From the NCBI GenBank assembly GCA_016934645.1, contig JAFGSL010000593.1:1-6743 (forward strand): a stretch of DNA of 6,743 nt. Direction: 5' to 3'. The stretch comes from Anaerolineae bacterium. Its GTDB lineage: Bacteria > Chloroflexota > Anaerolineae > B4-G1 > SLSP01. The position numbers and the translations under genes were made by a program. Shown here piece by piece: positions 1-6,713 of this stretch; position 1 is the first letter of the stretch, and each line of letters begins with the position of its first letter. The notes under the pieces were generated by a model, which saw nothing but the letters and a program-made list of their open reading frames with translations, was not told where the DNA came from and made no database searches.

Positions 1-16
1 AGGGTCTGTAAAAGAA

Positions 17-82
17 TAAGTTCCCGCGCAGAGCGCCCCGGGGACGGGGCTTCGAGCGTGAAATACGGGAAGTTAAATTTTT
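17..82. terminator. Nested hairpin with T-rich flanks, possible bidirectional terminator
   Basis: Positions 21-26 (TTCCCG) pair perfectly with 66-71 (CGGGAA). The stem extends by three more pairs (17-19 with 73-75) past one G-G mismatch. Inside it CGC (27-29) pairs with GCG (56-58), and a six-pair GC stem (35-40 with 45-50) closes a GGGA tetraloop. On the + strand the stem is followed by five T (78-82). On the minus strand it is followed by a T-rich run (complement of 7-16). That arrangement fits an intrinsic terminator usable from both sides, between an unseen upstream gene and the kinase gene. It could instead be a structured leader or a dispersed intergenic repeat. I do not recognise a known riboswitch class. 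Confidence 0.35.
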
Positions 83-152
83 ACGAATCCTAAGGGTGTG
101 CGGGATAAGGAAGTGTTTTTTCGTTTATTGTTGGGTGGATATACCACAGTAC

Positions 153-159
153 GGAGAGG
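153..159 (+). promoter_or_regulatory. Ribosome binding site of the histidine kinase gene
   Basis: GGAGAGG is a good Shine-Dalgarno match. It lies nine bases before the ATG at 169 and six before a directly adjacent in-frame TTG at 166. Both starts are possible by spacing. ATG is preferred as the stronger codon, and the choice changes the protein by one residue only. Confidence 0.65.
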
Positions 160-168
160 TAACCGTTG

Positions 169-1527
169 ATGAGTAGCGTCGAAACGCAATTACAGCGCGC
201 CAAACGCATATTGGCGATCAGCTACGAGATGACTTCAACTGTCTCGTTGCAATCCCTGTTGAAACGGATTGTGGAAGCTGCTGTAGAACTTACCGATAGC
301 GACTCGGCAGGTATCCTGTTGTCAGGCGACAACGACAATGATCTGCGTTTCATCATTGCCAGCGATTCTGCCGGCGCACTGACAGGTATCCCTGTACCCA
401 TCGATCGCTCGGTTGCCGGTCACGTTTTCACCACCGGTGAACCACTCATCGTACCCGATGTGCGGTTGGAACCTCGCTACTACGATGGTGTGGCTCAGCA
501 GACTGGTATCGTAGCCCGTTCGTTATTGGCCGTTCCCTTGCAGTTCAAATCTCGTCGGGTAGGTGTTTTGGAGGTGGAAAACAAGCGAGATGCGCAGCAG
601 TTCGACCAGGAAGATGTGGAGACGCTGACCTCGCTGGCTTCCCATGCAACCATAGCGATTGAGAATGCTCAGCTTTACCAACAGTTGGAACATCACCGCG
701 ACCATCTTCAAGAGTTGGTCGAAGAACGTACCGCTAAGTTGGAGGCTGCTGTTGCTGAGGCGCAGTCGCTCAACCGGAAGCTCGAGCAGGAAATTGAGGA
801 ACGAGAGGTGCTCATCGCCGATTTGCGGGCGTTTTCACACACTGTCGCCCATGATTTGAAAAATCCATTGTCTCTAATTATCGGCTACAGTTCGATGCTG
901 ATGAACAATTCAGTGATCATAGACGAACCTGATTTGATGGAAATCGCCGGACCGATCAACCGTACTGCCAACCGAATGTCTCGGATCGTTGACGGGATTT
1001 TGACGCTGGCGAATATGGGTCGCCAGAATATCATTCCCGAGCCGCTGGATATGGCCTGGGTCATCGAAGCGGTCGAAGATCGCCTGGCTTTGTTAATTGC
1101 TGATTCTCAAGCGACGATTGTCAAACCGGAAAGCTGGCCTTTTGCACTAGGCTATGCGCAATGGCTTGAAGAAGTGTGGGCAAACTACATCAGTAACGCG
1201 ATCAAGTACGGCGGTAGTCCTCCGCGTATTGAGTTGGGCGCCGATCCACCGGTAGCTCTGCCAGCAGAAGGCGGCGAGGTCATTCGCTTTTGGGTGCGTG
1301 ACAACGGTCCGGGATTACCTGAGAATGTGATGCCGCGCTTATTCACGCAGTTCACCCGCTTTGACGAAACGCACGTGGCGGGGCATGGTCTGGGATTGTC
1401 CATCGTAAAGCGCATCGTGACGAAACTTGGTGGTCAGGTAGGCATCGAAAGTCAACCTGGGCACGGCAGCCTTTTCTATTTTACGCTTCCCACCGTTTCA
1501 CAGACTGAATTTGTCTCCGAGACCTGA
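169..1527 (+). CDS. Soluble GAF-domain sensor histidine kinase
   Basis: This encodes a 452-residue sensor histidine kinase, expected to autophosphorylate on His and pass the phosphate to a response regulator not present here. Domains in order: a GAF sensor (about 22-170), a charged coiled-coil linker (about 172-218), a HisKA dimerisation/phosphoacceptor domain with HDLKNPL (phosphoacceptor His228), and a HATPase_c domain. The ATPase boxes are complete: N box ending in NAIKYG (Asn343), G1 box DNGPG (378-382), F box around Phe392-Phe398 and G2 box GHGLGLS (405-411). There is no signal peptide or membrane segment, so the protein should be cytosolic and sense a soluble ligand or partner through GAF. 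The GAF ends with NK, then Phe145 and Asp149, similar to the NKFDE motif of cyclic-nucleotide-binding GAF domains, but this pattern also occurs in other GAFs. It has no receiver or HPt domain. The next gene starts 62 bases downstream on the same strand, so co-transcription is likely. The family call is secure; the ligand is unknown. Confidence 0.93.
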   Translation: MSSVETQLQRAKRILAISYEMTSTVSLQSLLKRIVEAAVELTDSDSAGILLSGDNDNDLRFIIASDSAGALTGIPVPIDRSVAGHVFTTGEPLIVPDVRLEPRYYDGVAQQTGIVARSLLAVPLQFKSRRVGVLEVENKRDAQQFDQEDVETLTSLASHATIAIENAQLYQQLEHHRDHLQELVEERTAKLEAAVAEAQSLNRKLEQEIEEREVLIADLRAFSHTVAHDLKNPLSLIIGYSSMLMNNSVIIDEPDLMEIAGPINRTANRMSRIVDGILTLANMGRQNIIPEPLDMAWVIEAVEDRLALLIADSQATIVKPESWPFALGYAQWLEEVWANYISNAIKYGGSPPRIELGADPPVALPAEGGEVIRFWVRDNGPGLPENVMPRLFTQFTRFDETHVAGHGLGLSIVKRIVTKLGGQVGIESQPGHGSLFYFTLPTVSQTEFVSET

Positions 1528-1589
1528 CATGCAGCGATGCTCCCTCACTCTTGACCTGTATTTGTCAGATTGATTGAAGAGCTAGCACT

Positions 1590-4500
1590 ATGCACGCCTT
1601 GGCGGCCTATATCCCCATAGACCGGCTCCATGCATTGGCATGGGGCAAAACACTCTCTCGACGAATGTGTGGCGCGGCCCTGTTCGCCGATATCTCCGGT
1701 TTCACTCCGTTGGCTCAGGCACTGGCTGAACGGCTGGGAGCACACCAAGGCGCTGAGGAACTGACGTTACGCCTCAACCAGGTCTATGTGGCGTTGATCG
1801 ATCAGGTACACAGCTACCGGGGCAGCGTGATCGGTTTTGTCGGCGATGCGATTACGTGCTGGTTCGACGCCGATGATGGACTGCGTGCGACAACGTGTGC
1901 CCTGGCGATGCAGGAGGCGATGCGTCCATTCGCCCAGTTGCACGCCACAGACGCAGTTACCGCGACGTTCAGCATCAAAATCGGCATTGCCGCTGGTACA
2001 GCGCTCCGCTTCCGGGTAGGCGATCCGCAGATACAGTATATCGATGTGCTCGCTGGAGCCCCTTTGCGCCATATGTCGCTGGCTGAAGGCGCGGCGCGTA
2101 AAGGTGAAGTCTTGCTCAGTGCCGATACCGCTGTCAACCTCAAAGACGCGCTGACCATCACCGAGTGGCGGCCTCATCCCCAGCATGGTGAACGTTATGC
2201 TGTGATTTCCGCGATTACGAAGCCGGTGGCGCCCAATCCATGGCCGGATATCCCCGGCACACTCCTGAGCGATGCACAGCTACGTCCTTGGGTATTGCCA
2301 TCTCTCTATGAACGTGTGAGAACAGAGGGGGGAGAATTCTTGGCCGATCTGCGCCCGGCAGTCTCGCTCTTCCTCAAATTTGGCGATCTAGACTACGATA
2401 ATGATCCCAATGCTGGCGAAAAACTGGATGCATATATCCGCTGGGTGCAACATATAGTCAGCCGTTATGCGGGTGACCTCATCCAATTGACGGTAGGGGA
2501 CAAAGGAAGTTTCTTGTACACGGCCTTTGGTGCGCCAGTGGCCCACGATGACGACGCCGTGCACGCTGTGCAGGCCGGGTTGGAATTACTCCATCCGCCT
2601 CCGGCCCTGGACTTCATCACGAGTACGCAAATCGGTATCGCTCAGGGGCAGGCGCGCACCGGGGCCTATGGCAGCAGCGCCCGCCGATCCTATGGCGTCA
2701 TCGGCGACGATGCGGTACTGGCGGCGCGTTTTATGGCCGTTGCGCCGTCGGGTGAAATCCGCTGCGCCTATAGCATTTACCGCCAGGTCGACGAGCGGAT
2801 CGCTTTTGATGTCTTACCTCCTGTCCAGGTGAAGGGGAGAACGCAGCCTCAGCGCGTTTATCGTCCAATGGGGACGGAAGAGCTGCTATCGCGTGAAGGT
2901 GCGTCAACCGAGGTCGTCATCGGGCGCCGGGCTGAAATCGCCCGGTTGACAGCGACACTTGATGTGATTTTGGCAGGAGAAAGCCAAATCCTTTTCATCG
3001 AGGGTGAAGCTGGGATCGGCAAGTCGTACATGGTATCGACCTTGATCGACCAGATACGCGAGCGAGGCCATACGTACTTGTTCGGTGTGGGTCTGAGCAT
3101 GGAGCAACACACTCCCTACCGTGCCTGGCGCGATGTCCTCAACGACTACTTCGGAATCCACGGCTCAGACGACATCGTGACACGGTGTGAACGGATCACA
3201 GCGCTTGTCCGCCAGGATGTGCCTGATGAAGAGCCATGTCTGCCATTGTTGAACGATGTGCTGAATCTGGATCTGCCGGAAAATGCGATAACCAGCAGTT
3301 TGGATCCTCAACTGCGACAGGTAAACTTAATGCGTTTGGTGTCAGAGTTGTTGCAAGCTTGGGCGCGAGAACGTCCCTTGTTTTTGATCCTCGAAGATGC
3401 GCACTGGATGGATGCGCTTTCCTGGCAGTTGACCGAATCTGTTGCACAGTCTTTGTCCGAAATGCAACTCCCCTTTTGGCTGGTCGTGGTGAGCCGGCCG
3501 ATGGACACGCATAGCATAGGCAGAACGTTTGCTGGACTGAGCATCGATACGCTCTCTTTGACCACACTTGATTCCGATGATGTCATCGCGCTTGTGGCAG
3601 CCCGCCTGGGGCTATCTGCCAGCGACTTACCCGCTCCGGTTGCCAGATTGGTATGTGAACGGGCTGAAGGTAATCCGTTCTTTGCCGAAGAATTGGTTTT
3701 TGCCCTCCGCGATCGTGGATTGATCAAGCTGGAAACTGAAGCGGATCGGGTGCGCTGTGCTATTAGCGAAGACTGGGCACAAGCCAGCCGGACTTTGCCC
3801 GATACCATCCATGGTTTGGTTTTGGCCCGTATCGACCAGTTGTCGTCGGAGCAACAGTTGACGCTCAAAGTTGCCGCTGTGCTTGGTCGTACCTTTGGCT
3901 ATGCAATGCTTCGCGATGTTCTCGGGCAATATGCCACCATCAGGGACGCGGCGCTCAAGTCCCATCTCGACACGTTGGAGATCCTTGACCTGACCCCTTT
4001 GGAAACTGCCGATCCACTCACTTACATCTTCAAGCATATTGTGACACAGGAGGCCGCCTATCAGACTTTGCTTTTTGCACAGCGGCGCGCCCTTCACCAA
4101 ACCGTCGCTGAGACGCTGGAGCGGCTTTCTCTGGAGCGCATTGAGGAGCAGGTCGAGCTGTTGGCCTATCACTGGGAACGCAGTACCGAACCGAAGAGAG
4201 CCATCCCTTATCTTGTGCGCGCCGGACAACGTGCGCGCCTCGCCTATGCTAATGAAGACGCAATTGGCCGCTTCCGTCAGGTATTAGCCCTGCTAGACTC
4301 CGAGACAATGCCTGAGGCGCACTCTATGCAGTTTGCATCGTGGCAAGGATTGGGGCGCACCTACTTTGCTATGGCGAGTATGGTGGAGGCAGAAGCATGC
4401 TTGCGCAAGGCCATTGCGCTGGGTGAGACCCTTGATATCGACACTACCGAGTTAGCACGACTTTATCATTGGCTAGGTGAAACGCTGTGGTGGCAAAATC

Positions 4501-6080
4501 GCACGGATGACCAGATCGATGTCGGCCTGCGCGCTCTGGCTCTATTGGGGAAAGACGCTCCTCCGAGCGAGGCTTTGGCGCTGGCAAACCAGACGGTGGC
4601 AGTAGGTTATGTTGGCAGAAATGAAATGGAGAAGTTTTTTGCCTACACCTTCCATACCGCGAGCTTCATTGAGCAATTGCCCTATTCCGAGGAACTTCGC
4701 CCTGCTTTTGTCCATATTGTTGTGGCCTGCCAGCAGAAAGGTGATATTGCTGGAACCCTCAAATGGCTGCGGGTGCTTGAGGAGCGCGCTACACCGTATG
4801 GCGACCTGCGCGCAGTTGCCGAGGTTCACTACTTGACCGGCGAAACCTTTGTGCGGTTAGGGGATCTGCGTCAGGCCGTTCTCCATTATGAAAAGGGACT
4901 GGAACTATACGCGCGCATCGGCGAGACCAAATTTCAAGTTTGGTGTCTCAAAAGTCTGGGGGGAACGTATCGGGCTCTCGGACATCTTCCAGAGGCGGCT
5001 GTATACGCTGCTCGCGCGCTGGAGATGTCGATCACGGCGGGGGATAACCGGTTTTTAATTGCCGAAAACTACATACATGTGGGAACGGATGCCTGGCTCT
5101 TGGGCAATCTTGCTGATGCTGCCGATGCTTTCGACACTGCACTGCGTATCTTCAGGGAAGTGAAAAGCTATCCGGCGCAGTTGTCAACCACGCTGCATCT
5201 GGGATATCTCGCCATGCGGACCGGAGACCGCAAATCGGCGCTGGCGTGTTTTCAGAAGGCGATACCACATACGCAGCCGGAACTCTATATCCCGCACATC
5301 GTGAGCGTGCTCACCGGATTAGAGAGGGCCTACGCTATTCCCAAAGCCTTTCGTACATTCTGCCGACGCTACAGGGCGAAGCACCCAGAATTGGAAATTG
5401 CATCGTTTAGTCGATGGTTCCTCGAGTCAGCTCAACCCCACATAGAGTGGGGAGTGCCTATTGTGGATTGTCGATTTGCGGAAGGAGCCGTCCAAAATCA
5501 AGAGTGGGCTTGGGAAGATCCCCTTGGTGACTGCTCTTTTTCGATACGGGGTGGTCTGGCTATTCAGGCTGCAAACGGGCGTGCCTTGTGGAAAACAAAT
5601 CAAAGTGCGCCGCGCTTTGTGCGACCGGTTACGGGTGATGTGATCGTGCAGACAACCTGCGAACCGGCATTTCCTGTCGAAGAGCGGCCTGCCATCGGGG
5701 GGCTTATGCTGTGGAAGGATGGCAACCATTTCCTGCGTGTCGATCGCGGGCGCTTTGGGCCTGAGGATATCCTTTTTTCGGGCAATCTGAACGGTCAGAC
5801 AGATTTCTTTGGACGTGGGCGGTTGCCCCTCAACGATACTGGTCGTGTCTATCTACGTCTGGAGCGGATCGCAGGGCGCGTTCGCGCCTTGTGTAGTGCG
5901 GATGGGACACAGTGGTTTACCCTTGGGGATGTTGACTTTCCTGTGGTCGATCCCATTCAGGTGGGCGTCTTGGCCATTGGCAATATTGATCGCCTTATCT
6001 ACCCGCTAGCCCATCCGGAAGGTACCGCCATCCGATTTGTTTCGTTTCAGCTTTGGAATGCTATACAGATACGCGAATGA
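1590..6080 (+). CDS. Tandem cyclase homology–STAND NTPase–TPR–concanavalin-like protein
   Basis: This 1496-residue signalling protein is laid out like soluble adenylyl cyclase. The first class III cyclase homology domain (about 25-205) has FADISGF with metal Asp34 and GDAI with metal Asp86. The second (about 255-425) has Lys263 where the first metal Asp should be, but keeps GDKG (304-306 includes Asp304, Lys305) and AAR with Arg380. The Asn expected four residues before the catalytic Arg is Gly156 in the first domain and Val376 in the second, so cyclase activity is doubtful. A STAND/AAA-type NTPase follows (about 440-790), with Walker A GEAGIGKS (472-479), a Walker B region ending LEDAHWMD (601-608) and the family motif GNPFFAEEL (694-702). 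TPR-like helical repeats cover about 870-1250; at least five units are readable. The C-terminus (about 1288-1490) resembles the concanavalin-like DUF1349 fold, with PAIGGLMLW, YLRLER and a CSADG..W segment. No membrane segment or signal peptide is seen. A stop codon at 1575 and no other start codon before 1590 fix the ATG; its ribosome site (GAAGAG, 1576-1581) is weak. Probably in an operon with the kinase gene. Confidence 0.9.
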   Translation: MHALAAYIPIDRLHALAWGKTLSRRMCGAALFADISGFTPLAQALAERLGAHQGAEELTLRLNQVYVALIDQVHSYRGSVIGFVGDAITCWFDADDGLRATTCALAMQEAMRPFAQLHATDAVTATFSIKIGIAAGTALRFRVGDPQIQYIDVLAGAPLRHMSLAEGAARKGEVLLSADTAVNLKDALTITEWRPHPQHGERYAVISAITKPVAPNPWPDIPGTLLSDAQLRPWVLPSLYERVRTEGGEFLADLRPAVSLFLKFGDLDYDNDPNAGEKLDAYIRWVQHIVSRYAGDLIQLTVGDKGSFLYTAFGAPVAHDDDAVHAVQAGLELLHPPPALDFITSTQIGIAQGQARTGAYGSSARRSYGVIGDDAVLAARFMAVAPSGEIRCAYSIYRQVDERIAFDVLPPVQVKGRTQPQRVYRPMGTEELLSREGASTEVVIGRRAEIARLTATLDVILAGESQILFIEGEAGIGKSYMVSTLIDQIRERGHTYLFGVGLSMEQHTPYRAWRDVLNDYFGIHGSDDIVTRCERITALVRQDVPDEEPCLPLLNDVLNLDLPENAITSSLDPQLRQVNLMRLVSELLQAWARERPLFLILEDAHWMDALSWQLTESVAQSLSEMQLPFWLVVVSRPMDTHSIGRTFAGLSIDTLSLTTLDSDDVIALVAARLGLSASDLPAPVARLVCERAEGNPFFAEELVFALRDRGLIKLETEADRVRCAISEDWAQASRTLPDTIHGLVLARIDQLSSEQQLTLKVAAVLGRTFGYAMLRDVLGQYATIRDAALKSHLDTLEILDLTPLETADPLTYIFKHIVTQEAAYQTLLFAQRRALHQTVAETLERLSLERIEEQVELLAYHWERSTEPKRAIPYLVRAGQRARLAYANEDAIGRFRQVLALLDSETMPEAHSMQFASWQGLGRTYFAMASMVEAEACLRKAIALGETLDIDTTELARLYHWLGETLWWQNRTDDQIDVGLRALALLGKDAPPSEALALANQTVAVGYVGRNEMEKFFAYTFHTASFIEQLPYSEELRPAFVHIVVACQQKGDIAGTLKWLRVLEERATPYGDLRAVAEVHYLTGETFVRLGDLRQAVLHYEKGLELYARIGETKFQVWCLKSLGGTYRALGHLPEAAVYAARALEMSITAGDNRFLIAENYIHVGTDAWLLGNLADAADAFDTALRIFREVKSYPAQLSTTLHLGYLAMRTGDRKSALACFQKAIPHTQPELYIPHIVSVLTGLERAYAIPKAFRTFCRRYRAKHPELEIASFSRWFLESAQPHIEWGVPIVDCRFAEGAVQNQEWAWEDPLGDCSFSIRGGLAIQAANGRALWKTNQSAPRFVRPVTGDVIVQTTCEPAFPVEERPAIGGLMLWKDGNHFLRVDRGRFGPEDILFSGNLNGQTDFFGRGRLPLNDTGRVYLRLERIAGRVRALCSADGTQWFTLGDVDFPVVDPIQVGVLAIGNIDRLIYPLAHPEGTAIRFVSFQLWNAIQIRE

Positions 6081-6114
6081 AAGTAGCCCGGTCTAGACAT
6101 GTGCTGCACTATCA

Positions 6115-6145
6115 CGCGAGATTGTGATACGCGTCTCGGCGTTTT
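6115..6145 (+). terminator. Weak intrinsic terminator-like hairpin after the cyclase-like gene
   Basis: CGAGA (6117-6121) pairs with TCTCG (6134-6138). Two further pairs (6115-6116 with 6140-6141) form if G6139 is bulged, and TTTT (6142-6145) follows directly. A competing hairpin pairs TATCAC (6110-6115) with GTGATA (6124-6129). The position, 35 bases after the stop codon and just before the convergent gene's stop, suits a terminator, but the loop is long and the T run short. Confidence 0.35.
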
Positions 6146-6155
6146 AGTTGGTCAT

Positions 6156-6539
6156 TTACAGTTCATCCATTTGCTGCACTGGCTTGCAATCATCATCCGT
6201 TTTGGGGTGGATTTCGAGCACTTCTTCGATATAGATCACGCGTTGGTACGAACCGAGGCGGCCGTATTGCCCTTTCCGGCTGACGTCGCCACTCACACGG
6301 ACATAGACTGGTTCATAAGGTTTCTGCGCGATACGGTTATACTCCTCATGGAGCTTCTCGGCAGTTTTGCTGAATCCCTTGCTTTTCACCCACCACGTTT
6401 CTTTCGAGCTACATGGGCTGAAACTACTGCCCCCCCGTCCAAAGGCTATGTGCCCTTCCCAGACGCCGCTTTCCAAAGAGCGGCCCACAGCAGTTAACGC
6501 ATAAACGCCAAGACAGATCAATGATGTGATCCAATGCAT
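6156..6539 (-). CDS. Small probably exported protein with NlpE-like OB-fold domain
   Basis: This encodes a 127-residue protein of unknown function. Residues 4-18 are hydrophobic (SLICLGVYALTAVG) and could be an export signal or membrane anchor. They lack basic residues before the hydrophobic stretch, and Cys9 does not sit in a proper lipobox. The rest reads like the small OB-fold domain at the C-terminus of NlpE-type envelope lipoproteins: a W..G.IAFG strand, SPCSS (Cys43), WWV (49-51), then PVYVRVSGDVS (77-87) and a GRLGSY..VIYIEEVLEI strand pair (93-110). This is resemblance by eye, not a proven match. A second Cys (118) could pair with Cys43 if exported. The ATG at 6539 is chosen because AAGGAG lies eight bases upstream; an in-frame TTG at 6620 falls inside the -35 box of the gene's own promoter and would spoil the hydrophobic N-terminus. 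The gene converges on the cyclase-like gene and diverges from uvrA. Confidence 0.72.
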   Translation of the reverse strand: MHWITSLICLGVYALTAVGRSLESGVWEGHIAFGRGGSSFSPCSSKETWWVKSKGFSKTAEKLHEEYNRIAQKPYEPVYVRVSGDVSRKGQYGRLGSYQRVIYIEEVLEIHPKTDDDCKPVQQMDEL

Positions 6540-6547
6540 CGCTGTTG

Positions 6548-6553
6548 CTCCTT
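6548..6553 (-). promoter_or_regulatory. Ribosome binding site of the small exported protein
   Basis: Read on the minus strand, AAGGAG within GAGGAAGGAG lies eight bases before the ATG at 6539. It is the strongest ribosome site in the window and decides this start over the longer TTG-initiated frame from 6620. Confidence 0.75.
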
Positions 6554-6563
6554 CCTCGAAACG

Positions 6564-6603
6564 AAGTGGTGATTTGTAAAGCTCATGTAATAGGTTACCA
6601 CTT
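6564..6603. repeat. Inverted repeat flanking the minus-strand promoter start region
   Basis: AAGTGGT (6564-6570) and ACCACTT (6597-6603) form a perfect seven-base inverted repeat, with a G-T wobble and one further pair inside. The arm centres are 33 bases apart, about three helical turns. The right arm lies mostly in the spacer just upstream of the minus-strand -10 and overlaps it by one base; the left arm lies in the expected 5' untranslated region. It could be a two-site operator, or chance. Confidence 0.3.
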
Positions 6604-6620
6604 GTCGCGGAGATTGTCAA
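6592..6620 (-). promoter_or_regulatory. Promoter of the small exported protein gene
   Basis: On the minus strand a perfect -35 TTGACA (6620-6615) is followed after 17 bases by TAACCT (6597-6592), preceded by TGG, which gives an extended -10. The -10 itself matches the consensus at only three of six positions. Transcription would start near 6585, giving a leader of roughly 45 bases with the ribosome site near its end. Confidence 0.55.
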
Positions 6621-6637
6621 TTATCGTTGCATTTGTA

Positions 6638-6649
6638 GAACACTTGTTC
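6638..6649. promoter_or_regulatory. LexA-type SOS box
   Basis: GAACACTTGTTC matches the GAAC-N4-GTTC core of the LexA operator known from Bacillus and many other Gram-positive-type systems. Five of six base pairs of the dyad are symmetric. It ends 23 bases before the extended -10 of the uvrA promoter, so bound LexA would cover or abut the -35 region. uvrA is a standard SOS-regulon member, which supports the call. It lies 18 bases upstream of the divergent -35 box, so an effect on the minus-strand gene is less likely. Confidence 0.6.
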
Positions 6650-6669
6650 CTACTCACGCCGGGAAAATG

Positions 6670-6678
6670 TGTTATAAT
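6670..6678 (+). promoter_or_regulatory. Extended -10 promoter of uvrA
   Basis: TGTTATAAT is a perfect extended -10 (TGnTATAAT). No good -35 lies 16-18 bases upstream; TTGTTC (6644-6649) is 23 bases away and is part of the LexA box. The expected start is near 6685, within the palindrome AACCGGTT (6679-6686), leaving a leader of about 29 bases. Confidence 0.6.
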
Positions 6679-6703
6679 AACCGGTTGCAATGAGGGATAC
6701 AGT

Positions 6704-6708
6704 GAGGG
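6704..6708 (+). promoter_or_regulatory. Ribosome binding site of uvrA
   Basis: GAGGG ends five bases before the ATG at 6714. Two other in-frame start codons lie upstream (ATG 6690, GTG 6702). Neither has a ribosome site, and the ATG at 6690 would sit only about five bases from the predicted transcript start. Confidence 0.55.
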
Positions 6709-6713
6709 CAGAT

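Noticed and set aside
1..24. AGGGTCTGTAAAAGAATAAG as an insertion-sequence terminal repeat
   Set aside because: The opening bases resemble ends of some IS elements, but no matching inverted copy, target duplication or transposase is in the window.
1..93. Open frame from the window edge to a TAA at 91-93, as the tail of an upstream gene
   Set aside because: It runs straight through the nested hairpin, shows no recognisable protein pattern and is only 30 codons. It cannot be excluded because the window starts inside it.
80..145. Promoter for the kinase gene (TTTACG 80-85 with GATAAG 104-109, or TATACC 140-145)
   Set aside because: None combines a credible -35 and -10 with good spacing, and the TATACC site would leave almost no leader before the ribosome site.
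1551..1579. TTGACC at 1551 as a promoter for the cyclase-like gene
   Set aside because: The bases 17 downstream (TTGAAG) do not resemble a -10, and the short gap fits co-transcription.
6099..6497. 132-codon open frame on the + strand
   Set aside because: It lies antisense to the small exported protein gene, which has a strong ribosome site, a promoter and a recognisable fold pattern. The + frame has none of these.
6540..6620. N-terminal extension of the small minus-strand gene to a TTG at 6620
   Set aside because: The TTG is part of the TTGACA -35 box, has no ribosome site, and the added 27 residues would precede the hydrophobic N-terminus.
6690..6713. Upstream in-frame ATG (6690) and GTG (6702) as uvrA starts
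   Set aside because: Neither has a Shine-Dalgarno sequence, while ATG 6714 has GAGGG at five bases and gives the usual short UvrA N-terminus.
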